Of a stretch of DNA of 64,000 nucleotides, positions 16,538 through 26,264 are shown piece by piece. Made by a program: the position numbers and the translations under genes. The DNA lies in NCBI RefSeq assembly GCF_000382045.1, contig NZ_KB907469.1:1-64000 (forward strand), written 5' to 3'. Source of the stretch: Variovorax atrisoli 110B. Its GTDB lineage: Bacteria; Pseudomonadota; Gammaproteobacteria; Burkholderiales; Burkholderiaceae_C. The notes beneath the pieces were generated by a model. It saw only the letters and a program-made list of their open reading frames with translations, made no database searches and was not told where the DNA came from. How positions within the stretch are numbered: the first letter of the stretch is position 1; each line of letters starts with the position of its first letter.

Positions 16538-17404
16538 GTGGATCGCAATCGAATGTCCGACGCCAATGCCACTGTTCTCTGCGAGGAGCCGAGCCGGTTC
16601 GCGGGACGAGGCTTCGGCTCCGGCAGCTGCCTCCACGACCACGAACTGCACCTGATCGGGAGCGCCCCGGCGTGCCTGCGCGTCGGCAGCGGTGCGAGCG
16701 AGGAGACGCACACGCTCGCGCCCGGCGCGGTCTTGCTGCTCGGGCCCTTGCTGCCGCGCACGCTGAGGCCGGCGTATCGCGCGGCGCCGGACGACGGCCT
16801 TGTCCTGCGTTTCAGCGACGAGCCGCTGCGCCGAGGCGCGGTGATCTTTCCGGAGCTGTCGGACGTCGGGCCGCTTCTCTCGCGCGCCCGACAGGGCGTG
16901 CATTTCGTCGGCCTGGGGGCCGAGACCCTCTCCAGGCTGCGGCGCCTTTCGACACTGCACGGGCTGGCGCGATTCTCGGCATTCACCGCCGTGCTGAACG
17001 AGCTCGCGCAGTGGACCGACTACCGGCCGCTGGCCCGAACCCTCGTGCACGCCGATGCGGCGGGGCCGGGCCGCGCGATGCACGTGCAGAAGGCGCTGGA
17101 TCACATCCGGGACAACTATGCGCAGCCGCTGTCGCTCTCGGAGGTCAGCGCCCTCGTGGGCACGAGCAGGACCGCGCTCTCGCGCAGCTTCCGCCGCGCG
17201 ACCGGCAAGACCTTCACCGACTTCATCATCGGCCTGCGCCTCGCGAAGGCCTGCCGGCTGCTGACCTCCACGCGCCAGCACGTGAGCAGCATCTGCTACG
17301 AGGTGGGCTTCAACAATCTCTCGAACTTCAACCGCCACTTCCGGCGCCTGGAGGGCATGACGCCGGGCGAGTTCCGGGCCCGGCACGCAGGCGCTGGAAG
17401 ATGA
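16538..17404 (+). CDS. AraC-family transcriptional regulator
   Basis: A 288-residue regulator with a C-terminal double helix-turn-helix (about residues 185-288): LSLSEVSALVGTSRTALSRSF is the first and CYEVGFNNLSNFNRHFRR the second, followed by the usual GMTPGEFR. The N-terminal half is a cupin-like sensor (AraC_binding_2 type). It lies 54 nt after the importer on the same strand and probably regulates the sugar locus. The start may be the GTG at 16538 or the ATG at 16553. Confidence 0.85.
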   Translation: MDRNRMSDANATVLCEEPSRFAGRGFGSGSCLHDHELHLIGSAPACLRVGSGASEETHTLAPGAVLLLGPLLPRTLRPAYRAAPDDGLVLRFSDEPLRRGAVIFPELSDVGPLLSRARQGVHFVGLGAETLSRLRRLSTLHGLARFSAFTAVLNELAQWTDYRPLARTLVHADAAGPGRAMHVQKALDHIRDNYAQPLSLSEVSALVGTSRTALSRSFRRATGKTFTDFIIGLRLAKACRLLTSTRQHVSSICYEVGFNNLSNFNRHFRRLEGMTPGEFRARHAGAGR

Positions 17405-17561
17405 GGCAGCGCCGGGAGACGAGTGTTTTCTCGGGATCGGAAGAAAAGAAAAAGAAAATCTTCTTTTCGGATCGATTCGAAGTGGAATCTTCTCGAAACA
17501 AGGGTCTGCGCTAGTGCATTGAAGAAGCACTTACCTGCGCCGCGGCAGAACAATCCCGGGC
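17405..17561. other. intergenic stretch with A-rich hairpin
   Basis: Contains a purine-rich tract and a short inverted repeat (GAAAAGAA ... TTCTTTTC, about 17445-17470) that may form a weak terminator for the AraC gene or a leader structure for the oxidoreductase gene. No gene is seen. Confidence 0.3.
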
Positions 17562-20500
17562 ATGAATGCCCCACTCGATGCCACCGCGATCAGACGGCCC
17601 GGCTACCAACTCTCCGACAACATCTGGGCCGAATCCGGCTCGGTTTTCCTGACCGGCACGCAGGCGCTGATCCGCGTGCTCGTGATGCAGGGCCGGCGCG
17701 ATGCGCAGCGCGGCCTGCACACCCAGGGCTTCATCAGCGGCTACCGCGGTTCGCCGCTGGGCATGGTGGACCAGGCGATCTGGAAGGCCGGCGAGCGCTT
17801 CAAGCAGACGGGCATCCGCTTCGTGCCGGCCGTCAACGAGGAACTCGCGGCCACGCAGGTGCTGGGCACGCAGCGCGTGGAATCGGACCCGGAGCGCACC
17901 GTCGATGGCGTCTTCGCCATGTGGTACGGCAAGGGCCCGGGCGTGGACCGCGCAGGCGATGCGCTCAAGCACGGCAACGCCTACGGCTCCTCGCCCCACG
18001 GCGGCGTGCTGGTGGTGGCGGGCGACGACCACGGCTGCGTGTCGTCGTCGATGCCGCACCAGAGCGATCACGCCTTCATGGCCTGGCGCATGCCCATCCT
18101 GCAGCCCTCCAGCGTGGCCGAGTATCTGGAGTTCGGCCTGTACGGCTACGAGCTCTCGCGCTATTCGGGCGCATGGGTCGGCATGGCGGCGCTGTCCGAG
18201 GTGGTGGAGAGCGCTGGCACCGTGGACCTCGACGCGATCAACGCCCGTGTCGACGCATGGGAAGACGCCGACGCGGTGAGCGCCGCCACCGGCCACCGCC
18301 CGCCGCCCGATGGCCTGCACTACCGCTGGCCCGACCTGCCGTCGCTGCGCATCGAGTCGCGCCTGGAAGACAAGCTCGCGGCGGTGGCCGCATTCACCCG
18401 GCGCAACAGCGTCGACCGCCACGTGATCGTCAGCGAGCACGCCAAGGTCGGCATCGTCACCTGCGGCAAGGCGCACCACGATTTGATGGAAGTGCTGCGC
18501 CGGCTCGAGCTTTCGCCCGAGCAGCTGGCCCGCGCAGGCGTGCGGCTCTACAAGATCGGCCTGAGCTTTCCGGTGGAGCAGACGCGCATCAAGACCTTCG
18601 CGCAGGGGCTGGAAGAGATTCTCATCGTCGAGGAGAAGGGCGCGGTGGTCGAGACGCAGCTGCGCGACATCTTCTACAACGCGCCGCCCGAAGCGCGCCC
18701 CGTGCTCGTGGGCAAGCACGACCGCGAAGGCCAGCCGCTGGTGTCGGCGCTGGGCGAGCTGCGGCCATCGCGGCTCATCGAGCTGGTCGCGCACTGGCTG
18801 GCCGTTCACTTCCCCGAGAACCACGACCTGGGCGACCACCTGCAGCACGTGCGCGACTTCACGCCGCCCGAGCTGCTGGCCAACGCGAGCGACGCTGTCA
18901 AGCGCCTGCCGTACTTCTGCGCCGGCTGCCCGCACAACACCAGCACCAAGGTGCCGGAGGGATCGACGGCGCGCGCCGGCATCGGCTGCCACTTCATGGC
19001 GAACTGGATGGACCGCAGCACCGCGGGCCTCATCCAGATGGGCGGAGAGGGAGTGGACTGGATCTCGCACGCCATGTTCACGAAGACGCCGCACGTCTTC
19101 CAGAACCTGGGCGACGGCACGTACTACCACTCGGGCTACCTCGCGATCCGCCAGGCGGTGGCGGCCAAGGCCACGCTCACCTACAAGATCCTCTTCAACG
19201 ACGCGGTCGCGATGACCGGCGGGCAGCCGGTCGACGGCGTCATCAGCGTGGATGCGATCGCGCGGCAGGTCGAATCGGAAGGGGTGAGCAAGGTGGTGGT
19301 GGTGAGCGATGCCATCGGCAAGTACGACGCCATCAAGGACCGCTTTCCCAGCGGCACCGAGTTCCACGATCGTGCCGCGCTCGACGACGTGCAGCGCCGG
19401 CTGCGCGAGATGGCGGGCGTGACGGTGCTCATCTACGAACAGACCTGCGCCGCCGAGAAGCGCCGCCGCCGCAAGAAGGGCGAACTTGCCGATCCGCCCA
19501 AGCGCCTGTTCATCAACGAGGCCGTGTGCGAAGGCTGCGGCGACTGCACCGTGCAGAGCAACTGCGTGGCCGTGCTGCCGCACGAGACGCCCATGGGCCG
19601 CAAGCGCAAGATCGACCAGACCAGCTGCAACAAGGACTACTCCTGCGCCAAGGGCTTCTGCCCCAGCTTCGTGGGCGTGACGGGCGGCAGGCTGCGCCGC
19701 AAGAGCGGGGCGCTCGCGGCGGGCCGCGATGCCTTCCTGCACCGCGTGGCCGCGCTGCCGCATCCGGCCGAACATGCATGGACCGGCCCGTACGACCTGC
19801 TCGTGACCGGCGTCGGAGGTACCGGCGTGGTGACCGTGGGTGCGGTGATCGCCATGGCCGCGCACCTCGAAGGCAAGGCCGCGAGCGTGCTCGACTTCAT
19901 GGGCTTCGCGCAGAAGGGCGGCTCGGTGCTGAGCTTCGTGCGGCTGGCCGACTCGCGCGATCGCCTGCACCAGGTGCGCATCGACACGCAGCAGGCCGAC
20001 GCCATCCTCGCCTGCGACGTGGTGGTGGGCGCGTCGGCCGACGCGCTGCAGACCGTGCGCCACGGTCGCACCCGGGTGCTCGCGAACGTGCACGAGATTC
20101 CGGTGGCCGAGTCGCTGCGCAACCCCGATGCGGACCTGCACGTCGACCTGCTGCTGGAGAAGATGCGCTTCGTGGCCGGCGAGGAGCAGGTCGAGACCTT
20201 CGACGCGCAGAGTCTGGCGGAAGAGTTCCTCGGCGACACGCTGGCAGCCAACATCGTCGCGGCCGGCTATGCATGGCAGCGCGGGCTGGTGCCGCTGAGC
20301 CTGGAGGCGCTGATGCATGCGATCGAGCTCAATGGCGTGGCGGTGGCCGCGAACCAGTCGGCCTTCTCGCTGGGGCGGCTCGCGGCCGGCAACCCCGAGG
20401 CGCTGGACGCGCTGCGCGCGGGGCCTGCCGATGCGCAGGCTTCTTCCGTCGACGAGCGACCGCTCGACGTGCTGATCGGCGAGGCGCGCCGGCATCTCAC

Positions 20501-21170
20501 CGGCTATCAGAACGCCACATGGGCGGACCGCTTCGAGGCGCGCATCCGCAGCCTGCGCGAGCGCGAGGCCGCGTTGCAGGGCGGCGACCCGAGCCTGCCC
20601 TTCACGCGCAACGCGGCGCGCAGCCTGCTGAAGCTCATGAGCTACAAGGACGAGTACGAAGTGGCGCGGCTCTACACCGACGGCGCCTTCCTGCAGAAGC
20701 TCAACGAGCAGTTCGAGGGCGACCTGAAGCTCGAATTCCACATGGCCCCGCCGGTGCTCTCGCGCGGCGCGCACGGCAAGGCGCCTGCCAAGATCCGCAT
20801 CGGAGGCTGGTTGCTGCCCGCGTTGCGCTGGCTGGCGCATGGCAAGCGGCTGCGCGGCACGGCGTTCGACATCTTCGGCCGCACCGCGGAGCGGCGCATG
20901 GAGCGCCAACTCATTTCGCACTTCGACGGCCTGCTCGAAGCGATGGCGGGTGAACTCTCGGCGGGCAACCAGGCGACGGCTGCGCGCATCGCGGCGCTGC
21001 CGCTGTCCATCCGCGGCTTCGGCCACGTCAAGCTCGCGAACTTCGAGGCCGCGAAGATGCAGGAGGCCGAGCTGCTGCACCGCTTCGCGCCGGCGCGCTA
21101 TCCGAAGCCGGAGAGGGCACCGTCCGCGGGGCAGATCAGGGGGATCGCGATCGTGGCCGGCGCACGCTGA
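17562..21170 (+). CDS. indolepyruvate ferredoxin oxidoreductase, fused alpha-beta form
   Basis: A 1202-residue single-chain oxidoreductase of the IorA/IorB fusion type that decarboxylates aryl pyruvates (or other 2-oxo acids) with thiamine diphosphate and reduces ferredoxin. The N-terminal two thirds hold the pyrimidine-binding and TPP domains (GFISGYRGSPLG, and the C-terminal TPP region FMANWMD ... NLGDGTYYHSG). A cysteine-rich Fe-S segment follows (CEGCGDC ... SCNKDYSCAKGFC), then the gamma-type domain with VTGVGGTGVVTVG. Length is normal for the proteobacterial fusion. It is transcribed alone. It probably serves aromatic amino acid breakdown. Confidence 0.9.
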   Translation: MNAPLDATAIRRPGYQLSDNIWAESGSVFLTGTQALIRVLVMQGRRDAQRGLHTQGFISGYRGSPLGMVDQAIWKAGERFKQTGIRFVPAVNEELAATQVLGTQRVESDPERTVDGVFAMWYGKGPGVDRAGDALKHGNAYGSSPHGGVLVVAGDDHGCVSSSMPHQSDHAFMAWRMPILQPSSVAEYLEFGLYGYELSRYSGAWVGMAALSEVVESAGTVDLDAINARVDAWEDADAVSAATGHRPPPDGLHYRWPDLPSLRIESRLEDKLAAVAAFTRRNSVDRHVIVSEHAKVGIVTCGKAHHDLMEVLRRLELSPEQLARAGVRLYKIGLSFPVEQTRIKTFAQGLEEILIVEEKGAVVETQLRDIFYNAPPEARPVLVGKHDREGQPLVSALGELRPSRLIELVAHWLAVHFPENHDLGDHLQHVRDFTPPELLANASDAVKRLPYFCAGCPHNTSTKVPEGSTARAGIGCHFMANWMDRSTAGLIQMGGEGVDWISHAMFTKTPHVFQNLGDGTYYHSGYLAIRQAVAAKATLTYKILFNDAVAMTGGQPVDGVISVDAIARQVESEGVSKVVVVSDAIGKYDAIKDRFPSGTEFHDRAALDDVQRRLREMAGVTVLIYEQTCAAEKRRRRKKGELADPPKRLFINEAVCEGCGDCTVQSNCVAVLPHETPMGRKRKIDQTSCNKDYSCAKGFCPSFVGVTGGRLRRKSGALAAGRDAFLHRVAALPHPAEHAWTGPYDLLVTGVGGTGVVTVGAVIAMAAHLEGKAASVLDFMGFAQKGGSVLSFVRLADSRDRLHQVRIDTQQADAILACDVVVGASADALQTVRHGRTRVLANVHEIPVAESLRNPDADLHVDLLLEKMRFVAGEEQVETFDAQSLAEEFLGDTLAANIVAAGYAWQRGLVPLSLEALMHAIELNGVAVAANQSAFSLGRLAAGNPEALDALRAGPADAQASSVDERPLDVLIGEARRHLTGYQNATWADRFEARIRSLREREAALQGGDPSLPFTRNAARSLLKLMSYKDEYEVARLYTDGAFLQKLNEQFEGDLKLEFHMAPPVLSRGAHGKAPAKIRIGGWLLPALRWLAHGKRLRGTAFDIFGRTAERRMERQLISHFDGLLEAMAGELSAGNQATAARIAALPLSIRGFGHVKLANFEAAKMQEAELLHRFAPARYPKPERAPSAGQIRGIAIVAGAR

Positions 21171-21179
21171 GCCCCGGGC

Positions 21180-22133
21180 TCAGCCCACCGCCTTGATGAG
21201 CTTGTCGCGCCCCGCCTTCGCGAGCATGGAGGCGACGGCGCACGAGGCGAGCCGGGCCGGTTCGGAGTCGGCCCGGCTCGTGAGGATCACCGGCACCTTC
21301 GTGCCCAGCACGATGCCCGCCGCATAGGCGCCGCCGAGGAAGGTCAGGCTCTTCGCGAGCATGTTGCCCGCATCGAGGTCGGGCACGATGAGCACGTTGG
21401 CGCGACCCGCCACCGGCGAGACGATGCCCTTGATGCGCGCGGCCTCGGCGTCGATGGCGTTGTCCATCGCGAGCGGGCCGTCGAGCACCGCGCCGGTGAT
21501 CTGGCCGCGATCGGCCATCTTGCACAGCACCGCGGCGTCGAGTGTGGAAGGCACCTTGGCGTTGACCGTCTCCGTCGCGGAAAGAATCGCGACGCGCACT
21601 GCCGGCATGTGCAGCGCATGCGCAAGATCGATCGCGTTCTGCACGATGTCGGCCTTCTCCTCGAGCGTGGGCGCGATGTTGATGGCCGCGTCGGAAATGA
21701 TCAGCGGCTGCGCGTGGCCCGGGATGTCCATCACGAAGCAATGGCTGATGCGACGCGAGGTGCGCAGGCCGCCTTCACGGCGCACGACGGCACCCATCAG
21801 TTCGTCGGTGTGCAGGCTGCCCTTCATCAGAGCATCGACCTCGCCGCGCAGCGCCATGGCCACAGCCGCATCGGCCGCGGCATGGCTGTGGGGCGCATCG
21901 ACGATCTCGATCCTGGACAGATCGATGCCCGCCTCTTGCGCGGCTGCCTCGATCTTCGCGCGCGGGCCCACGAGCGTCGGCACGATCAGGCCCAGCGACG
22001 CCGATGCCAGTGCAGCTTCCAGCGATGCGGCGTTGGCGGGATGCACTACCGCGACCCGCAGCGAGGGCAGGCCGCGCGCGGCGGCGATCAGGCGGTCGTA
22101 GTGCGGGTGGGCAGCGGATGTGGAAGAGGCCAT
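21180..22133 (-). CDS. phosphate acetyl/butyryltransferase family protein
   Basis: A 317-residue protein of the Pta/Ptb phosphotransacylase family, which exchanges CoA and phosphate on acyl groups. It has the family elements MKGSLHTDELM, DIPGHAQPLIISDAAINIAPTL and VLIVPDLDAGNMLAKSLTFLGGA. It is of the short type often named bifunctional enoyl-CoA hydratase/phosphate acetyltransferase. The ATG at 22133 gives a standard N-terminus; an upstream start adds 33 Pro/Gly-rich residues. It is convergent with the oxidoreductase, 9 nt between the stops. An acetate kinase partner is not seen. Confidence 0.85.
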   Translation of the reverse strand: MASSTSAAHPHYDRLIAAARGLPSLRVAVVHPANAASLEAALASASLGLIVPTLVGPRAKIEAAAQEAGIDLSRIEIVDAPHSHAAADAAVAMALRGEVDALMKGSLHTDELMGAVVRREGGLRTSRRISHCFVMDIPGHAQPLIISDAAINIAPTLEEKADIVQNAIDLAHALHMPAVRVAILSATETVNAKVPSTLDAAVLCKMADRGQITGAVLDGPLAMDNAIDAEAARIKGIVSPVAGRANVLIVPDLDAGNMLAKSLTFLGGAYAAGIVLGTKVPVILTSRADSEPARLASCAVASMLAKAGRDKLIKAVG

Positions 22134-22529
22134 GCGGGTTCCTGAGGGATGGGGCGGTCCGGGGGGCGGTTCGCCCGCAACAGTACAGGATGTGTCCCCC
22201 GGAACCAACGGCGCAGCGGCGGTCTGTTTCATGCCGCCGGCGTCACATGCGCTTGTTTCACATCTCGCGGTTGGCGATAGGTGACGGAGTCGATCGCCTC
22301 GACGCCGGTCCCGGGTAGTTCTTTTTACGCATGTCGTTTGGCACTGGCCGCGCCGGGAGGCGTCGATTAAGGTGCGGGCGCTGAAGCCTCGTGCTTGAAA
22401 AAGGCTGCCGCCGCTGTGTCACCGGTGCCGGCACCGCCTGGATGTGATTCGTTGCCGTCCTCCAGCAGGGAGGGCGGCTGGTTCCAATGTGCCCCGTTCG
22501 GGCACGCAATTTCCGAGGGAGTTGATCTC
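22134..22529. other. intergenic region upstream of hcp
   Basis: About 400 nt with no supported gene. It must hold the divergent promoters of the phosphotransacylase and hcp genes. A TGGCAC element at about 22340 resembles half of a sigma-54 site but its -12 half is absent. The hcp start has a ribosome-binding site (GAGGGA) 10 nt upstream. Confidence 0.4.
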
Positions 22530-23012
22530 ATGGCAGTAGACATGTTCATGCGCGTCGAAGGCGCGAACGGCGAATCGAAGGATTCGAACCACAAGGAGTG
22601 GACCGACATCAAGTCGTTCGCCTGGGGCGCCACGCAGCCCGGCAACATGGTCAGCGGCGGTGGAGGCGGTGTCGGCAAGGCCAGCTTCAACGACCTGCAG
22701 GTGCTGGCTCGCATCGACAAGGCGGCGCCCTCGGTGCTGAAGAACTGCGCGAGTGGCAAGCACCTGGGCAAGGTGGAAGTGTCGGTGTGCAAGGCGGGCG
22801 GCTCGCAGATCGAATACACGCGCGTCACGCTCGAGGAAGTGCTGGTCACCTCGGTGCAGTACACGGCCGAGCAGGGTTCTGACGCCGTGTTCGTGCAGTA
22901 CTCGTTCCAGGCCGCCAAGGTGAAGCAGCAGTACTGGGAGCAGACCGACAAGGGCGGCAAGGGCGCCGAGACGGTGCTGGGCTGGAACATCAAGGAAAAC
23001 AAGGAGGCCTGA
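22530..23012 (+). CDS. hcp: type VI secretion tube protein Hcp (copy 1)
   Basis: A 160-residue Hcp of the Hcp1/EvpC type that stacks as hexamers into the T6SS inner tube. It shows the usual VEGANGESKDSNHKEW start and LEEVLVTSVQY region. It heads the effector island: VgrG follows after 75 nt, then immunity, chaperone and Rhs genes on the same strand. The protein is identical to the second Hcp at 35245-35727 except for its last residue (Ala instead of Gly), while the genes differ at about 15 silent sites. Confidence 0.95.
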   Translation: MAVDMFMRVEGANGESKDSNHKEWTDIKSFAWGATQPGNMVSGGGGGVGKASFNDLQVLARIDKAAPSVLKNCASGKHLGKVEVSVCKAGGSQIEYTRVTLEEVLVTSVQYTAEQGSDAVFVQYSFQAAKVKQQYWEQTDKGGKGAETVLGWNIKENKEA

Positions 23013-23087
23013 GCTCTCTTTTGCCCGGCCGGTTTGCCGCTCGCGCGGCACGCCCCGGGCTCGCATTGACCAGGGAGCTTTCCAGGA

Positions 23088-26000
23088 ATGACCCGCAGTT
23101 TCATCGCCCACAGCGTGCTGGGCGAGCGCCTGAAGTTCCGCTCGATGACGGGACAGGAGCGCATCTCCACGCTGTTCGAGCAACGCGTCCGGCTCATCAG
23201 CGACATGCCCAACATCCAGCCCCGCAGCATGCTGGGCGAGGACATGAGCATCGAGGTGAACCTCGCCACCGAACTCGGCGGCGCCGGCAGCCGCTTCCTG
23301 AGCGGCCAGGTCACGCGCTTCGCCTACATCGGCAAGGACGACGGCGACATGTGCGTGTACGAGGCCACGCTGCGCCCCTGGCTGTGGTACGCCACCCGCC
23401 GCTCCGATTTCAGGATATTCCAGTTCAAGACCGCACCGCAGATCCTGCAGGAGGTGCTCGCGCCCTACGGCTTCGCCATCGACGCACGGCTGAGCGGCAA
23501 CTACCGCACCTGGGACTACTGCGTGCAGTACTCGGAGAGCGACTTCAACTTCGCCAGCCGGCTCATGGAGCAGGAGGGCATCTACTATTTCTTCTCGCAC
23601 GCGCAGGGTAGCCATCAGCTGGTGCTGTGCGACGGCGCCGATTCGCACACCGACCTGCCCAGCGGCCCGGTGAGGGTGCCTTATCACGCGGGCGTGCTCG
23701 CCGCGCAGATCCTCGAGCAGGACTTCATCGACAGCTGGAGCCATTCGGAGGACATCGCATCGGGCAACTTCGCGGCCGACGACTACGACTTCAGGAAGCC
23801 CAACGCCGAGATCGACACCGTACGCCAGCAGCCGGCCGGCCACAGCCGCGACAGCTTCGAGATCTACGACTGGCCCGGCGGCTACACCGAGCTGGCCGAC
23901 GGCGAGAACTACGCACGCCTGCGGCTGGAGCAGCTCGCAGGGCGCCGCGAACTGGTGAGCGCCGAGGGCAACCTGCGCCACATGGCGCCCGGCTACCTGT
24001 TCGAGCTGGCGCGCCACCCCAACGCGCAGGAGAACCGCCGCTACCTGATCGAGGCCGTGACCTACGACTTCCAGGAGAACGCGCTGCGCGTGGTCGGCGC
24101 GGCGGACGCGGCCTACAGCGAGTCGACCAGCAGCACCAGCTATCGCCAGAGCTTCGAGGTGCTGCCCGACAGCGCGCCGTACCGCCCCGCACGCGTCACG
24201 CCGAAGCCGCGCACCACCGGGCCGCAGACCGCGGTGGTGGTCGGCCCTGCGGGCGAGGAGATCCACACCGACCAGTACGGCCGCATCAAGGTGCAGTTCC
24301 ACTGGGACCGCTACGGCAAGCGCGACGAGAACTCCTCGTGCTGGATCCGCGTCTCGCAGACCTGGGCTGGCAGCAACTACGGCGCGATGCACATCCCGCG
24401 CATCGGCCAGGAGGTGATCGTCGATTTCCTCAACGGCGACCCCGACCATCCGATCGTCACAGGCTGCGTCTACAACGCCGCGCAGATGCCGCCGTGGGAG
24501 CTGCCGCGCCACAAGACCCAGACCGGCTTCCAGACCCACTGGAGCAAGGGCGGCGGCGGCAAGCACATGCTGCGCTTCGAGGACAGCCGCGGCACCGAGC
24601 ACATCGAGCTGTCGACCGACCACGGCAACACCCACCTGCACATGGGCTACCTGATGAACCAGGGCTCCGGCGTGCAGCGCAGCTACGGCTTCGAGCTGCG
24701 CACCAACGAGTGGGGCTCCATCCGCGCCGACAAGGGCCTGCTGCTGACCACCTACACGCAGGACTTCGCGCAGAAGACCTCGCGCGACAACCCCGACGGC
24801 CACGAGCAGATGGGCGCCACACTCGCGCAGAGCAACGCGCTCATGCAGGCGGCTGGGCAGGCCGTGGCCGCGACCAAATCGCTCGTGAGCGCGATGGCCC
24901 AGGGCAAGAACCAGACGCTCTCGGGGCTGGTGCAGGGCGTGCAGTCGCTCGGCGGCATGTCGCAGGCTGTCGCGGCGCTGGCGGCCGGCGGATCGCCCGA
25001 GGCCGGCGTCTCGGACGATCCCGACCCGGCCATGGCCGACGCGCAGCAGATGCTCGACCTCTCGCGCAAGATCGACAAGCCCGTGGTCTCCATCGTCAGC
25101 CCCGAGGGCCAGACGATGATCAGCCCCCGGCCCATCGTGGTGAGTTCGGGGCAGAGCGTGTCGATGCGCTCCGTCTCGGCGCTGACCATGACCACCGGCG
25201 CCCAGCTCACGCAGCTCGCCGCCAAGGGCATGCTCACGCAGGTGAGCGAGGGCGGGCAGATCAACGTGGTGTCCGACGGCGACATCGTCTCGCATGCGGG
25301 CGCTGGTGCGATCAACCTGGTGTCGAAGACCGACGTCTCCGTCACCTCCACCGCGGCCAACGCGAACCTCACCGGGCAGAAGTCGGTGGTGATCCAGGCG
25401 GCGGAGCAGGACGTGTTCGTCACCGCCAAGACCAGCATCTCGCTGATCTGCGGCAAGTCGTCGATCGTCCTGCTGGCGGACGGCACGGTGCAGATCAACG
25501 GCGTGAAGGGACTGGTCAACTTCACGGACAACCTTGACCAGCGGGGCGGGAAGATCTTCCTGAACTGCGATGCGCCGATCGGCAGCCAGGCCGAAGAAGC
25601 CGTGGCGGAGGAGGACGTGCCAGTGGCGCCCGCGGCCGCTGCCACGTCTGCGCAAGCCTCGGAGCATGCCCTGCCCGCGGCGTCGCCGCCGGGCTATGTG
25701 ACCACCGGCCTCGGCAAGGGCGTCGATGCGATTGCAGCGCGGTCACCCACGTTGCAGCGGCAGCTCAAGTTCCTGCAGGGCGACAAGTGGTCCATCAGCT
25801 ACGGGCCTGCGGGCGGGGGCACCTATGCCAATACCAATTCGGGCTTCAAGAAGATCGTGATCGACGGTGCCTATCAGAAAGACCCGTACAAGACCGCCGC
25901 GTCGCTGTCGCATGAGGTCGGGCACGCGATGTATTCGTACAGCTTCAAGCCCGATATTTCGTCGAAGGCCGCGTACGTCAACGGCATGCTCGGTTCCGAG

Positions 26001-26261
26001 GGTGAGGCTGCGCTGAACCAGATCCAGGTGCGGCGCGAGGTCTGGCGCGCGGCCAAGGTCGACATCCTCAAGGGGGCCAACCCCGCAAATGTGGAAGCCT
26101 TCAACGATGCCTACAACATCTGGGCGAAGGGGGGCACCCGCGAGGCTGCGAGGGCCGCGGCCGGCAAGTACTACGGCACGCTCACCACATCGACCACCGG
26201 CGAGCAGTACACGCAGTACTACGGCAACGGCTATGACAAGAAATATGCCGGCAAGCACTGA
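23088..26261 (+). CDS. vgrG: VgrG spike protein with C-terminal HExxH metallopeptidase-like effector domain
   Basis: A 1057-residue evolved VgrG. Residues 1 to about 480 form the gp27/gp5-like spike (for example FRSMTGQERISTLFEQRV, DQYGRIKVQFHWDR), about 480-700 the helical and DUF2345 region, followed by a beta-helical repeat to about 830 (several NLVSKTDVSV-like strands). The extension from about 855 holds SLSHEVGHAMYSY with HExxH at 942-946 and a possible third ligand Glu at 971 or 973, spaced about 25 residues as in gluzincins. I infer a zinc peptidase-like toxin; the target is unknown. The next gene begins 3 nt after the stop and is the likely immunity protein. Confidence 0.88.
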   Translation: MTRSFIAHSVLGERLKFRSMTGQERISTLFEQRVRLISDMPNIQPRSMLGEDMSIEVNLATELGGAGSRFLSGQVTRFAYIGKDDGDMCVYEATLRPWLWYATRRSDFRIFQFKTAPQILQEVLAPYGFAIDARLSGNYRTWDYCVQYSESDFNFASRLMEQEGIYYFFSHAQGSHQLVLCDGADSHTDLPSGPVRVPYHAGVLAAQILEQDFIDSWSHSEDIASGNFAADDYDFRKPNAEIDTVRQQPAGHSRDSFEIYDWPGGYTELADGENYARLRLEQLAGRRELVSAEGNLRHMAPGYLFELARHPNAQENRRYLIEAVTYDFQENALRVVGAADAAYSESTSSTSYRQSFEVLPDSAPYRPARVTPKPRTTGPQTAVVVGPAGEEIHTDQYGRIKVQFHWDRYGKRDENSSCWIRVSQTWAGSNYGAMHIPRIGQEVIVDFLNGDPDHPIVTGCVYNAAQMPPWELPRHKTQTGFQTHWSKGGGGKHMLRFEDSRGTEHIELSTDHGNTHLHMGYLMNQGSGVQRSYGFELRTNEWGSIRADKGLLLTTYTQDFAQKTSRDNPDGHEQMGATLAQSNALMQAAGQAVAATKSLVSAMAQGKNQTLSGLVQGVQSLGGMSQAVAALAAGGSPEAGVSDDPDPAMADAQQMLDLSRKIDKPVVSIVSPEGQTMISPRPIVVSSGQSVSMRSVSALTMTTGAQLTQLAAKGMLTQVSEGGQINVVSDGDIVSHAGAGAINLVSKTDVSVTSTAANANLTGQKSVVIQAAEQDVFVTAKTSISLICGKSSIVLLADGTVQINGVKGLVNFTDNLDQRGGKIFLNCDAPIGSQAEEAVAEEDVPVAPAAAATSAQASEHALPAASPPGYVTTGLGKGVDAIAARSPTLQRQLKFLQGDKWSISYGPAGGGTYANTNSGFKKIVIDGAYQKDPYKTAASLSHEVGHAMYSYSFKPDISSKAAYVNGMLGSEGEAALNQIQVRREVWRAAKVDILKGANPANVEAFNDAYNIWAKGGTREAARAAAGKYYGTLTTSTTGEQYTQYYGNGYDKKYAGKH

Positions 26262-26264
26262 ACC

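Noticed and set aside
17511..21080. Very long open frame (1189 codons) on the minus strand opposite the oxidoreductase
   Set aside because: It is an antisense shadow typical of GC-rich coding DNA; the plus strand encodes a clear, full-length enzyme.
22335..22360. Sigma-54-like promoter before the first hcp
   Set aside because: TGGCAC is present but the TTGC half at the required distance is replaced by GC-rich sequence.
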